A stretch of 64,000 nt of DNA from Gautieria morchelliformis (GCA_015179125.1 WHVA01000336.1:62001-126000); one strand, 5' to 3'; shown: positions 9,610-22,690, counted from the first letter of the stretch. The notes: generated by a model not told the origin, from the letters alone. Program-made: numbers and translations.

Positions 9610-9950
9610 TGGGCTTCGAGTCCGTCACAGACTTCGAGTCCATCACAGACTTCGAGTCCGTCACAGACTTCGAGTCCGTCACAGACTTCGAGTCCATCAC
9701 AGACTTCGAGTCCATCACAGACTTCGAGTCCGTCACAGACTTCGAGTCCGTCACAGACTTCGAGTCCGTCACAGACTTCGAGTCCATCACAGACTTCGAG
9801 TCCGTCACAGACTTCGAGTCCGTCACAGACTTCGAGTCCGTCACAGACTTCGAGTCCGTCACAGACTTCGAGTCCGTCACAGACTTCGAGTCCGTCACAG
9901 ACTTCGAGTCCGTCACAGACTTCGAGTCCATCACAGACCGAGTCCTCAGG
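9610..9950. repeat. 18-bp minisatellite
   Basis: About 18-19 head-to-tail copies of 'cttcgagtccgtcacaga', differing mainly at one C/A position (ccgtc or ccatc). Period 18 keeps all six frames open (SPSQTS, RVRHRL and FESVTD on the plus strand; DSKSVT on the minus strand). The array ends just before the LTR at 9967 and may have belonged to the unit now split by that element. Confidence 0.85.
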
Positions 9951-9966
9951 TGAAGAATCGCGTGAC

Positions 9967-10455
9967 TGTCAGGGGACACCCTGTATTCCATTTCCAGTTC
10001 CGACACCACACCCAGTTCCGACTCCATTTCCGACTCCGCTTCCAGTTCCGATTCCATCTCCGCCTCCGCTTTCGGAAATGATTCCGCTTCTGGGAGAACT
10101 TCCACCAGTTCTGTTCGCCTTGCCAGTTCCACTCCAATTTCTGACTTCCACTCTCGGAACAGTGTCGGAAATCAAGCGACTCGCGTAATAGGTGGCATCA
10201 AGGGTTGATCAAGGGTCAGGGAGGTCATGAGGATGCAGGGTTGATGGCGGGTGCCAAGTGTGTCCCTGGCTGCGCAGCGTAGTATAATACGGGCTCGCTG
10301 ACATTGGGGGTCCTTAGACTTTTCTCTTTGGATTTCCCCTTGTCAGGTGAGAATCCCCTCTCTTGTATACTCTGTTCATTTATACATACTTTGGATTTCC
10401 CCTTGTCAGTTGTGTGGTAGTGTGATCTCCACAACCAGCCAGGGTTGCCCTTACA
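9967..10455 (+). repeat. 5' LTR of Gypsy family 1
   Basis: TGTCAGGGGA...CCTTACA, 489 bp. Contains 'agcgtagtataatacgggc' and a repeated 'ttggatttccccttgtcag' motif (two copies ~60 bp apart) that could be promoter or polyadenylation context. Confidence 0.9.
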
Positions 10456-13400
10456 GCAGAAAAGTCTCTCCCCTAGAGGACCGGCGGTCGTACGGCGCGT
10501 TGCATTCTCCATAGGTGCAGTTCGGAATCGGAGACAGCGACTCGGAGATCGCGACCTCTTCCACACACACAGCGTATGACAGCCCCTCTTCTTATGTTGA
10601 GCTCCCAACCCCGGAAATCCCGTCCCATATTTCTCCTTCTGACATGGATCCGGACGATCGTCTTCGGAATATGGAGGAGGAATTGACGCGGAACCGCATG
10701 AAGACCGACGGGATTGAAACAGCCTTACAAGTGATTTTGGCTAAGTTAGATATTCCACAAAGTGGTGGAAATGAAATGCTGGATGATCCGGATTTCGGAA
10801 AAGCAGAAGCAGCGGAAGAGAGGATGTCGGCGAAGTTAGCAAAGGTCAAACCCGCAACTCCGGCGGACTTTGAGGAGATCGGGAGAAGGGACACGCATTC
10901 TTCAACACATGCAGCATCTACTTCACAATTGTCGGAGACCTCTTTCCGAACAACCAGGCTCGGATCCACTGGGCATTGTCCTTTTTCAAGTCGGACCCGC
11001 AGCCCGTTTTGCAAACAAGGTGATCCGACATGAAGCAAAGGGCAAGGGGAACTACTTCCGGGACTGGGACGCCTTCGAGAAAACATTTTCCGACCAGTTC
11101 TGCCCAAAAAACTAGCAGCTCACAGCCCTTATGAAGCTCGAGGGGACAAGCTGGTACCAGGCCAAAGATCCGGTCGATGACTACATCGATCGCTTCCAGA
11201 AGCTCATTGACCTTGCGGAGTATGACGATGACAAGACGATCGTCATCAAATTCCGACGAGGACTTGATCCGACACTCCAAAACCAAGTTGCGCTGCTTGG
11301 GGATGGAGCTCCGGATTTTGATGACCCGGAAGGGTGGTACCAAGCTGCGCAGAGAGTGTCCCGGAACAGGGAAGCAAATGAGGCCTTTGTGGAGACAAAC
11401 CGGAACATGACACGCAGTTCCACTCGTCCTACTCCACCTATGCCAAAACTCGGAAGTGCATTCACTCCCACACAGAAAATGTTTCGACGGTTGCTCCGCC
11501 TGCTCCTATTAGGAACCATAGCCCTCCTCCTTCGAAGAGTGGCCCTGCCCCGATGGATGTTGACCGCATGCGTGGAAAAGGCCACGGAACTATCACCTGC
11601 TTCCGATGCCGACAACCAGGTCACTATGCTCGCGAGTGCCCCCAAGCCTTTGACATCCGGCTTATGACCACGGAGGAGAAACTCGAGCTCCTTCCAGAGT
11701 TCCTCGCACTCGCGGACATAGGCGGAGTGCCCACTGTGGAAGTAATTTCCGAAAAATGCGGAACATGGTGCATCGGGAGCGGAAGATGCATCGGATTTTG
11801 TGACATGCAGCGGGTGAGATGTGTGCCCCTGCTGCCTGTACATAACCGGTTTGCCTGTCTTGAAGTAGAGAATGAAAAGCCCCCGCTCCCCTCACTTCAT
11901 ACAGACCCACGGGATAAAGTCACACAAAAACCGAATCCGACACCCCGTCCATCCCGCGTCCGCCCTTGGGAGAGACGCCTCCCGAAGCGCTATGTTGTTG
12001 CTTCCACCCCTGGCCCCAAGTCACTAGTCATTAAGGTGGAGATCCAGACGACAGATATGGCGGAAGTCAAATCCGGACCTGCCCTTGTCGATTGCAGGGC
12101 CACTGGTCAGTTTATAGACCGGACTATCTGCAACGGAACCGACTGACCACGCGGAAGTTGCAACGTGCAATCCCGGTGTTCAATGTGGATGGAAGCCCCA
12201 ATGAGGCAGGGTCCATCACGGAGATAGTAGACACAATTCTCCGCTATGATGGGCACACCGAACGCACTTCCTTCGCGTGACCAGCCTGGGGAAGCAAGAC
12301 ATCATCCTCGGGTTTACCTGGCTCCAGGAGCACAACCCGGAGATCAATTGGCAGACTTGGAAGGTGCTGATGAGTCGGTGCCCAGCCAAGTGTCACATGT
12401 GCTGGTCGGAAATGCGGAAGGAGCGCCAGGAGCAGCGGAAGACCGAAAGGCTCATACAGACATGTCGTTCTGGCCCCCATCCACTGCTTGCAGAAGAAGA
12501 CTCGGAAGCGGAATTTGACCCGGATCCCACTTCCAATTCCAATTCCGATTCCGATTCCGATGTCATCCGACTCAGCCTGGAAGAGACTCTGGCGGAGGGG
12601 GAGCGCTTGCTGTACGTAAACCTTCCACCGGAAGCGGAACACATCCGCGCCACCGGAAACATTTCGCAACGCCTTGCTGAAGCCTCCAAGAAGCATGATA
12701 AAGCGGAGGTGGAAATTCCGGAGTACCTGCGGGAGTTCGAGGATGTCTTTGCCAAGGAGTCATTTGATGCCCTGCCTCCACGAACGCTGTGGGACCATGC
12801 CATCAAGTTGGAGCCGGGTCAAAGCCCACCAACTGCAAGGTCTACCCCCTGTCACCCAAGGAGCAGGTAGAGCTTGATGCATTCCTTGCGGAAAACCTCC
12901 GTACAGGGAGGATCCGCCCCTCCAAGTCACCCATGGCATCTCCGGTGTTCTTCATCAAGAAGAAGGACGGCTCGCTCAGGCCTGTGCAGGACTACCGGGC
13001 CTTGAATGCGATCACGATCAAGAACCGGATACCCCATTCCACTCATTTCCGAACTAATCACACAACTCCGCGGGGCGAGGTACTTCACTAAGCTGGATGT
13101 CCGCTGGGGTTCAATAATGTTCGGATCCGGGAGGGAGACGAGTGGAAGGCCGCATTCCGCACCAACCGAGGACTCTTTGAGCCACAGGTCATGTTCTTTG
13201 GCCTCACCAACAGTCCCGCCACATTCCAGACAATGATGAATGACATTTTCCGTGACATGATAGCAGAAGGGGTTGTCTGCGTCTACCTCATGACATCCTC
13301 ATCTTCACAAAAACAATGTCCGAACATCGGGAAGTCGTGCGGAGAGTGCTGGAACGGCTCCGGGAGTACACCTGTGTCTCAAGCTGGAAAAGTGCGAATT

Positions 13401-15730
13401 TGAGTGGACGTGGATAGAGTATCTTGGGGTGATTGTGTCGGAAGGAAAGGTAGAAATGGACCCAGTCAAAGTTTCCGGTGTGTCGGATTGGCCCGTGCCG
13501 TGGAACAAGAAGGAGGTCCAGTCCTTCATTGGGTTTGTCAATTTCTACCGGCGGTTCATCAAGGACTTCTCTTGCCACGCCCGTGCCCTCTTCGACCTCA
13601 CCAAGAAGGAGGTTGGGTGGTGGTGGGGAGAGCCGGAGCAGGCCTCCTTTGACAAACTCAAGGAGCTGATCACTTCTGCCCCGGTCCTGATCTTTCCCGA
13701 CGACCCTCGCCCTTATCGAGTCGAGGCGGATTCTTCCGACACAGCTACCAGAGCGGTCTTGTCGCAACAGTCATCGGAAGATGGTGGGGGGTGGCATCTG
13801 ATCGCCTTTTTCTCTAAAAGCCTTAGTCCGGTCGAGCGGAACTATGAGATCCATGACAAGGAGATGCTGGCAATCATCCGAGCGCTGGAGAAGTGGTGAC
13901 ACTTCCTCGAGGGTGCCCTATGCCCATTTGAGATCTGGACAGACCACAAGAACCTCGAGTACTTCCGCACGTCAAAGAAGTTGAACCGACGCCAAGCACG
14001 GTGGTCCCTACACCTGTCCCGGTTCGACTTCATGCTCCACCACCGCCCCGGCCGCACCATGGGCAAGCCCTATGCCCTATCCTGCCGTGCGGATCATGGA
14101 AGTGGAAGTGGAGACAACGCTGATATGACACTACTCCGCCCAAGTCTTTTTGCAATCCGCGCCCTCGAAGGAGTGACTGCAGTTGGGGCGGAAGCGGAAA
14201 TGCTCTGGGACATCCGGAGGCAGTACCGGAATGGAGAGAAGGAGGAGTCGGTGGTGAAGGCGGTGGAGGAACTTTGGAAAGGGCACTCATGGTCTGTACG
14301 GGCAGCGGAATGGTCGGAACGTGATGGACTGCTCCACTTCAGAGGCAAGGTCTATGTTCCAGGTGGGGCGGACCTCCGCCACCGCATCGTGTCCCAGCAC
14401 CATGACACCCGGGTCGCTGGGCATGCTGGCAGGTGGAAGACGCTGGAGTTAGTGGCTCGGAATTACTGGTGGCCTCAGATGTCCCGCTACATTGGACAGT
14501 ATGTGAAGACATGCGATCTTTGCCTCCGAACCAAAGCGCAATGACACCCGCCCGTCGGAGAACTTGTTCCGCTCCCAATTCCCAAATCCCGCTGGGACAC
14601 CATCAGTGTCGACTTCATCGTTGAACTCCCAGAGTCTCATGGCTACGACGCGATCATGAACATCGTGGATTCGGTAAGCAAGGTGTCCCACTTCATTCCG
14701 ACGCACACGACGATCACAGCCCTCGGAGCGGCCCGCCTGTTCCTTGCACATGTCTGGAAGTTGCATGGGCTTCCGAAGCAAGTTGTTTCCGACTGAGGTC
14801 CGCAGTTTGTCACGGAACTGACTCGGGAGCTCTACCGCCTGCTCGGCATAAAGCTGGCCACCACCACAGCGTACCATCTGCAGGGTGACGGACAGACGGA
14901 ACGGGTCAATCAGGAGTTGGAGCAATATCTCTGCCTCTTTGTCAATGAGAGGCAGGATGACTGGGATGAGTTACTTCCACTGGCGGAATTCCAATACAAC
15001 AACCATGTACATTCTGCCACACAACAGACTCCCTTCATGCTTGACTCCGGACGCCACCCGCGGATGGGCTTTGAACCGTGCCAGGCTGAGTCCCGACTCG
15101 AGACGGTCAATGAGTTCCGAGACCGCATGGACTCCACCCTTTCGGAAGCCAAGTCGGCCCTTGCAAAGGCCAAGGATGACATGGCAAGGTACTACAACCA
15201 ATGCCGGGTTCCTGCCCTGGAGTACCAAGTTGGAGACAAGGTGTATCTAGATGCAAGTGACATCCGCACCACACGCCCTTCGCAGAAGCTTTCCCACCGC
15301 TACCTTGGGCCCTTCACAGTGACGCGGAGGGTTGGACGGAATGCATACCGCCTCCGACTTCCGATGTCCATGTCCCGCCTCCACCCTGTCTTCAACGTGG
15401 TTAAGTTACTCCCTACGCTTGAGGACCCAATTCCAGGTCGGAAGGCTCGTCCGCCACCTCCGCCGGAAATTGTAGATGGGGAAGAGCACTATGTGGTGGA
15501 ACGGATCCTGGACAGCCGGTTTGTGCAAGGGCGACTCCAATTCCTCGTGAAATGGGAAGGGTATGGGTATGAGGAGAATTCATGGGTCCCGGAGCAAGAT
15601 GTTTCCGCTCCAGACAAACTCCGTGAGTTCTATAGGACACACCCCGGTGCCCCTCGCCGAATCCGCTCGTTGGCATTTCAATCCCTCGTGTCCCGTGCTT
15701 CGAGGACGCAGCACGCTAGAAGGGGGGTGA

Positions 15731-16219
15731 TGTCAGGGGACACCCTGTATTCCATTTCCAGTTCCGACACCACACCCAGTTCCGACTCCATTTCCGACTC
15801 CACTTCCAGTTCCGATTCCATCTCCGCCTCCGCTTTCGGAAATGATTCCGCTTCTGGGAGAACTTCCACCAGTTCTGTTCGCCTTGCCAGTTCCACTCCA
15901 ATTTCTGACTTCCACTCTCGGAACAGTGTCGGAAATCAAGCGACTCATGTAATAGGTGGCATCAAGGGTCGATCAAGGGTCAGGGAGGTCATGAGGATGC
16001 AGGGTTGATGGCGGGTGCCAAGTGTGTCCCTGGCTGCGCAGCGTAGTATAATACGGGCTCACTGACATTGGGGGTCCTTAGACTTTTCTCTTTGGATTTC
16101 CCCTTGTCAGGTGATAATCCCCTCTCTTGTATACTCTGTTCATTTATACATACCTTGGATTTCCCCTTGTCAGTTGTGTGGTAGTGTGATCTCCACAACC
16201 AGCCAGGGTTTCCCTTACA
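15731..16219 (+). repeat. 3' LTR of Gypsy family 1
   Basis: Same length and termini as 9967-10455. Preceded by the purine tract 'agaaggggggtga'. Confidence 0.9.
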
Positions 16220-16224
16220 GTAAC

Positions 16225-16982
16225 CTTTTGAGGTCCTCGCGGTCGGCGATGCTGTTGAAGGCTTGAGCAACACGTGCTGCAGGAGATGAGACGTCGGAGA
16301 GGGATGTATGCGGTGAGGACAGCTTACTAGAGGGCTCAGCAGACTCGGTGAGAACCATGTCTTCCTCCAATGAATAGGGCTCCCACTCTTCTGAGCTTTC
16401 CTCGGTTACTCGGTCACTGGTCGTGGTGTCGCGATGGCAGGCCGAGTGATTGCTTGAAGGAGAAGTGGGCCAGGTCCACGAGCAATTGGGAGTGCTCGCA
16501 GATTGGAGCTCGGCCTTGCAGATCCAGGCCGCGAGCTGATGGGAATTGTTTTGCCACATCGCTAGACGCTTGCAGATGACTTCCGGCATTTCTGGGAGAA
16601 GAAGGAAGTTATGAGAAAGCTGCTGGAATGGAGGGAAAGGTGGATGGATCATCCTGATTTCCAATAGCTTTTCGGTAGGGATGGTAGTAGGGAGCGGATG
16701 TTCTTCCAAGTCACCTTTCCACCCATGAGCGGCGGCCATGATGTATCGGGTTTTCATTTTCAAAGCCTCCCAGCACGTGCTGGCAAGATCGTTTTGCATT
16801 ACAGCCATCCTTTCGTGAGGGGGATTTAAGAAGCAAAAGTCGAATTTATTGGGCTTGTAGTAATCGAAATCGGCAGTGAACTGGAATGGATAGGATGGAG
16901 CTGGAACTGGTCCCTGAACGAGACGATTTTTGAGAAGAATGGTGTGGAAGTCAATGGAAGAGATTTTAGGAAAAGTGGACAT
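16225..16982 (-). CDS. Unrecognised ORF downstream of a Gypsy pol, split by an LTR element
   Basis: About 250 codons from the ATG at 16982, same strand as and about 200 bp downstream of the chromodomain end of the Gypsy fragment at 17181-19255. The N-terminal two-thirds are aromatic and proline-rich (FLNPPHERM, HPPFPPF, LPEMPEVICKRL); the last third is serine- and acid-rich (TEESSEEWEP). I do not recognise a named domain. Its position between pol and where a 3' LTR would be suggests an extra gene carried by that Gypsy element, but a captured host gene is possible. The Gypsy family 1 element at 9967-16219 is inserted inside it; the 18-bp minisatellite lies on the far side and may have been part of the same unit. 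Confidence 0.5.
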
Positions 16983-17180
16983 AGTAAGAGATGATTTTTT
17001 CGAGAGTGAGCAACGGGAGGTAGGATTGGGAAAAGGAACTACGAGTGATTCTTTGAGAAAGGTTTAGAGTTGGTTGTGGATGAATGGAATGTAGGGAGAT
17101 ACGACAGTGAAACTAGGGTGTACTATGAGACAGTGGGAACGATTAGGTATGACATGACGCCAAGCAGATCACTTGGGATC

Positions 17181-19255
17181 TCACTGAGACAGCTCGTGGG
17201 ATCTGTGACATGAGTCCCAATCCTTGAGGATGTCCGGAGCGTTCTTGAGCTGTCGTCGAGTTAACCACTCGTCGAAGGAGGCGTCGTAACCCACGAACCT
17301 GACGAGGAGTTCCTGTGTCCGTCGACCCTTTCGTGATTTCCACCAGCGCTCTTGAGTGATCGACTCCACTTCAAATTCAGGGATCTCTTCGAAATCGGCG
17401 CGGTTCAATGATTTAGTGGGACGCGTGCCAAATTCTGAATCAGAGGAAGTATACGTTTCAAGGTGAGCAATGTTGAGCACGGGGTGCATGCCATAGGAAG
17501 CGGGCATGCAAAGCCGATATGTGGCAGGGCCTAATTTTTGTGAGACTTCAAAGGGACCGTCATATTTCATTAGTAACTTCTTACCTCGTCCCCTTTCTGA
17601 GCTGAGGAGGCGGAGGGAATGAGGATTAATGAGAACCTTGTCGCCCACGTCATACTCGAAGTTAAGGCGTCCCTGATTGTAGGTTTTTTGTTGCGTAATC
17701 TGAGTGAACTGGAGCGCAAGCTTGGCCTGGTCTCTGTAGGCATGGAAGCCCTGAACCAAGTGAGATGCGTCAGGGTCTTCAGTGGCGTCAGAGAGAGGTT
17801 CGGTCATGTGATCCTTCGCCGTTCTCGGGCCCGAGATTGTGGCATTACCCCGCACACCGTTTTTGGATGCCGCCGGTACTGATGTCATCGGTCTTGGCAC
17901 TCCGTCGACTTCAGGATGCAGGAGCGTCCCAATGGTAGTGGGGGTAAAGCCAAAGAGGAGGAAGGAAGGTGAGAATGTTGTAGCAGAGTGGGGAGTAGTG
18001 TTGTATGACAGACTAAAAGGGTGTAATAAGGAGAACCAGTCATTCCGAAGCGGATTAATGTATGAACGAAGGGCCGTTTCAAGTATTTGATTCATGATCT
18101 CAGTCTGACCATCAGCCTGAGGATGATATGCCGTTGTAAGGGCTCGTCGCATGTTCATTAATCTGCACACTTCCTTCCAGAACGTCCCTGCCCACCTGGA
18201 GTCTCTATCAGAGACTATCTGCCTAGGTATTCCATATTTTGACACTATGTGTTCGAAGAATAGCTTGGCAGTAGCTTCCTCATTCACAGAACTGTGTGTG
18301 GGGATGAAGGTGGCATATTTTGTAAGTTTGTCTACAATGACTAGGATGGAGTCGTATCCATTGCTTTCAGGGAGTTCAGTGATGAAATCCATAGTGATAA
18401 CTTCAAATGGTTTGTCCGGAATTGGCAGAGGCTGCAACAGACCAACTGGTGCATGCCTTCGAGGTTTGGCCTTTTGGCAAATGTCACAGCTTACCACAAA
18501 TCCTTGATGTCCCTACTCATTCTGGGTCAGTAATAAGTGGAGGATAATTTGTTGTAAGTCCTGTGATATCCAGCGTGGGCTCCTTCAGTGATTTCATCAT
18601 GGATCTTACTAAGAAGCCTTGCTTGCTCACTCCTGGGAATGCATAACCTGTTATTACCATTCCAATCTTCGAAGTAAAGTAGGCCTGACTCATTTTCAAA
18701 GAACGAGGGTTGCCTTGGGTTGTTCCAATTAGTCTCGTTCCTTAATTCTGACAGTACTTTACTGAAGTAAGGGTCTGAGGTATAACCATCTACGATTTTT
18801 TGGATTTCTTCCTGAGATAAGCTCGTAACCAGATTGAAGCTTTTGGCAGCTGTGAACGGAAGAGTGATTGAGTCTGCCAAGTTGGTTAGAGCTTGTACCA
18901 GAGTAGAATATGTTTCAGGCAAGGTTCTTGAGCTCTCCTCTTTGAAGTCAGCCATTAGACGTAAGGTTTTGGCTTCGAATTCAGGAGAGATCTCTGAATA
19001 GAATTCGGAAAGAGAATCCTGCTCGGAATCCAGGATAGTAGGAATGGAATCGTCAGAAGAAGGTCCATCTTGAAAAGGGACATTCCTTCTGAGTCGAGAA
19101 ATAGGATCCACATTAGAGTGCACCCGTCCAGCTCTGTGCACAATTTTTAAGTCTGGGTAGGCTGCAAAAACGGTGCCCCAGGTCAATAGTCTCCGATTGA
19201 CATTCTGGAAGGTACGACTCCAAATGAGGGCAGCATGATCAGTAATGGCTATCAC
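17181..19255 (-). mobile_element. Gypsy chromovirus pol fragment (family 2), broken
   Basis: Minus-strand 3' half of a Gypsy pol. In order from 19255 downwards: C-terminal RNase H (TDHAALIW), a linker, the integrase zinc region (about 18480-18600, ending CDICQKAK), the integrase core with FITELPESNGYDSI, SDRDSRWAGTFW and TAYHPQADGQTE, and a chromodomain near 17220-17400 (ERWWKSRKGRR, FVGYDASFDEWL). No LTR is seen at either side. It has one or two interruptions. It is joined without any spacer to a different Gypsy fragment at about 19255-19260, so at least one end is a deletion or recombination junction. Confidence 0.85.
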
Positions 19256-19261
19256 TTTTTC

Positions 19262-21050
19262 CCCTTCAATATAGGGCGCAATATCTGGCCGATCGAGCGG
19301 TTTGCCCGCTCGGTTGCTCCATCCGTTTGTGGATGGAAGGCAGTTGACATGAGGAGCTTAGTCCCCATGAGTCACTGGAGTTCACGCCAGAAGATCGACG
19401 TGAATTTTGAGTCTCTCTCCGAGACGATGGAGTCGGGAACTCCGTGTAGTTGGATGACCTCCTTCAGAAACAGCCAGGCTACTCCCTTGGCTGACACGCT
19501 CGTCGTGGTTGGTACGAGGTGTACGAGCGACGTTAGTTGGTTGATGACTACCATCAGGTAGTCGCAGTCATTGGATTTGGGCAGTGGCCCCATGAAGTCG
19601 ATGCCAATCGACTGCCACGGCCTATCCGGAATGGGTAGGCTGTGTAGTAGGCCTTTGGGCCGTTGTGGTCCGGTTTTCGTCATTTGACACCTCGCGCACG
19701 ATGTGCAGAACACTTCTATGTCTGGGCTCATGCCCAGCCACCAATATGCTCTTCGAACGTAGTTCGAAGTCTTCAGATGGCCGTAGTGGCCGACTATCTG
19801 ATGTGCCCAATCGATGATGATTTCGATCAGCTTCCTTCCCCTTGAAGAACAGAGTGGGGGACGGCAATGACGTCTCTCTTGAGCTGATTCTTAGTCCAGA
19901 TCAGCCCGTCCCAGATTCCGAATCTTGGGTGCGTGTCCGGGTGCGCCATGATCTTTGTGAACATGGAGTCCCTATGGTATGCGTCTCGTAGGACCTTAGA
20001 CAGGTCTACGCCTTGCTCGACGATCCGGCGCAGGGGTGCGCCATCATTCCCTGCGGCGATGGCTCTGACATCATCGTCCTCGTCGCTGGACATGGCGACG
20101 TTCACGGGCTCTGGTGAGCCCTCGTTTAATGCGGCGGCTTCCGTTACTCTTGCCTCTGTCTTCTCAGCGAGGCGTTTAGAGCGTCTTGTCGCCACTGTTC
20201 GCAGCTCGACATACCGGTCGGTGGGCAATAACTCACCGTCCGGATCTAAACGCGCATCCGCGTTCATGAAGACATGGTCCGGGTGATTGTCATCACTCGT
20301 GTCGCTCCCATAGTAGCGTGACAGGCAGTCCGCTACCTTGTTCTCTACACCGTCAACATGAACGGTGTTGAAATTGAACTGGGAGAGAAACTCCCACCAT
20401 CTGACCTGTCGGTCAGATAGGCTCTTTTGGGTCTCGAAGTATTCGAGTCCCTTGTGGTCTGTGACGAGGGTGAACCTTCGCCCCAACAGTTTGTCCTCCC
20501 ATTTCATGAGAGCCTCGAGCACCGCGATAGTCTCGTGCTCGTGAGTCCGGTAGTGTTGCTGAGCAACGCTGAACTTCTTTGACAAGAAGCCGGCTGGTCG
20601 ACAAGTTTTCCAGTCGGGGCCTTGGCTGTAGACCGCACCGACGCCGGCTTTTGATCCGTCGGTGATCACCCAGATCGGCTCTGGGCACCTTGCATCTACT
20701 GGACGCAGGATCGGGGCCTTACAGGCCAATGCCTTGATGCTTTGCCAGCATTTGTCGAGCAGTGGCGTCCATTCAAATGGACGGTTATTACGCGCACAGC
20801 CCAATAGCGGGGTGGTATATGCGCTAACATCCGGCATGTAGTGTGCCAGATACTGTACGAGCCCGAGGAAACGCTGGATGTTGTTGAACGTCCGTGGCCT
20901 GCGCCACTTGCGGATGCGTTGCATTTTATCCTCGTCGGCATGTACCCCTCGGCCATCGATTATATGGCCGAGGCACTCCATTCGGATGGAGTAGAGGTCC
21001 GCCTTTTTCTTGCTCAGTGCTGTCTGCAAAGGGCTCCGAAGGAGTGCCTT
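19262..21050 (-). mobile_element. Gypsy pol fragment (family 3), broken
   Basis: Minus-strand middle part of a second, distinct Gypsy pol: end of reverse transcriptase (LGHIIDGRGVHAD, FLGLVQYLAHY), RNase H (ITDGSKAGVGAVY, HEHETIAVLEAL, LVTDHKGLEY), a long acidic linker, the integrase zinc region (CTSCARCQMTK) and part of the integrase core ([32 protein letters not shown]). It stops at the junction with family 2. The 5' part (gag, protease, most of RT) and LTRs are missing. About one interruption in the visible part. RNase H is represented twice on this strand within 4 kb, once from each family. Confidence 0.85.
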
Positions 21051-21889
21051 CGCCAGCGAAAGGATTGTTGCTACTTAAACAACCTTTCTGTGACACCTTG
21101 CATGTTACATTGTCGAGTGCCATGGGCTCTTTCGCTACAACTATAGATAGGGCAAGCTCCGTTTGGGCAGCCCGCTTATCTTCTGAAAATTTATTGGTTC
21201 ACCTTCTTCACCGAATGGCACACTTATTTGCACAAGTTATTTGGGCACTCGCTGTGTTTGCTAATACACGATATTAACGCCTAAAAACCAATCTTGACAT
21301 GGGGTTGCATATGCATGATGGGATCGTGAGGTTCGTAAAGAGATATAGAGAGAATAGAGAGGGGAATCCATGACAGTTGTATGCACTAACACCATGTGCA
21401 GCGACAGCTACAGCTAACACCTGACTGTCAACAACATTCAGTCAAAATACCTGGAACTGTGGCTTCAGCAAGCCAGAAACAAGAGTAGAAACTGGAGATT
21501 AAACTGCCTGGATTGTTATTGTACAGTAGCTAGCTATTTAACTACTTGGAACGAAGCTATACTAAGATAGAGATGGAAAGGGGGCTGTGGAGTGAACAAG
21601 TGCCGCCGGTGCATGATGTACGCACCGGTGCTTGAGTATGTACCTTATCATGTGGAGTTTAATATATGTATCAGGAATGATGGAGCGCCTTCCACGCTCC
21701 ATCTCGTATCTGTGCCTCGGTCGACCCCGGAACCCGGCTCAGGGTCAAAGTCACCGGTTAGAGGTGTGCGTGAGTGATAGTGCGCGTGCATGCCCTAGAG
21801 TGCGCTGGGATTGCATGTGGGTGTAGACATAGAGCCAGAAGGTTGTTAGGACTTTGTTAGTGGTGCATATGAATGTAAAGTTCAATTTC
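21051..21889. other. Gene-free stretch
   Basis: No recognised coding or RNA gene. Only short open frames without domains are present. It separates the Gypsy fragment from the Copia gag remnant and may hold degraded element ends. Confidence 0.4.
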
Positions 21890-22690
21890 CCTATTCATAA
21901 CAGTTATTACATGTGTAATACCCCTTCAAGTTAGATTGGTTGGGGGGGTGTATGATCTGCGAGTTATTAGTCTGTGGTTTAGGTGGTTCAGGCTTGTTTG
22001 GTTTTGGTTTTGCAATGAATGTGGTGGCCTGGTCTGAAATTTCCAATGCACGGAGGTCTGCTTCATGAGCCTTGAGTCTAGTCTCGATCTCATCAGGGAT
22101 GCATGTCATCATCTCCATGACTCAGGGATGTTTCTGAGTATGGTGGCAGCATGGGTGGGATCAGAAATGATTTCACCCATCTTTTTGAGTTGATTCCTAT
22201 ACTCCTTCATAGTTGTTATGTATGTGATCACAGATTGTCCTTCTATCATGTGGTAGTTTTCATATCAGCTCCTGACAATGCTGATCTTGATAGGGTCAAT
22301 TGATTCAAACTTTCTTGTGAGAGTAGTCCAAGCATCCTTAGCTTGATCAGTTTCACCAATGGCTGTCTGTAACTTGGGTGAAATGCAAAGTAAGATCTGA
22401 TTGTATACAGTGTCATTCCGATCGGTCCACTCAGTGATTGTTTGATCAAGTGGGATGGTGCCTATATGTAGTATCCCAGATGTCATAATGACATTCATGC
22501 TTGCCAGTGAAGGGATGTGATCAATTCTGAGAATTGTGGGGTGGAGACCTCTGTCTTGGGATGTAGCCAAAAGTTCTCTCTTCCAAGAGATTCAATTATC
22601 ATATCCAAGCTTTTGCTTGATGTCCCTGAATTTGTGGGTATCGTGCTTTGGGTGAGGAGGTGAATATGTAGTTGCTTGAGCCATTGGGAG
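21890..22690 (-). mobile_element. Copia-type gag remnant, broken
   Basis: Minus-strand sequence that reads like a Copia/UBN2-type gag: motifs WTDRNDTVYNQILLCISP, KDAWTTLTRKFES and an NSQ/P-rich tail near 21910-22110. There are a few interruptions. No protease, integrase, RT or LTR is seen nearby, so it is an isolated fossil fragment, older than the Copia element at 36360-41583. Confidence 0.6.

Larger units (their letters stand above)
9967..16219 (+). mobile_element. Gypsy/Ty3 chromovirus (family 1), plus strand, broken
   Basis: LTR retrotransposon with two LTRs of 489 bp, flanked by GTGAC (9962-9966) and GTAAC (16220-16224), a near-perfect 5-bp duplication. Parts in order: gag with a CCHC knuckle (CFRCRQPGHYAREC) near 11600; protease region near 12080-12250; reverse transcriptase about 12880-13400; RNase H about 13650-14060; integrase with HHCC zinc domain near 14380-14530 and core to about 15000; chromodomain about 15480-15650; polypurine tract just before the 3' LTR. 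It is broken, with about eight or more interruptions. The LTRs differ at roughly eight positions by eye (about 98% identical), so insertion looks recent. Same family as the element at 61506-64000. Confidence 0.92.

Noticed and set aside
9610-9950. Possible CRISPR-like array
   Set aside because: Units are directly contiguous 18-mers with no spacers, in a eukaryotic context; it is a minisatellite.
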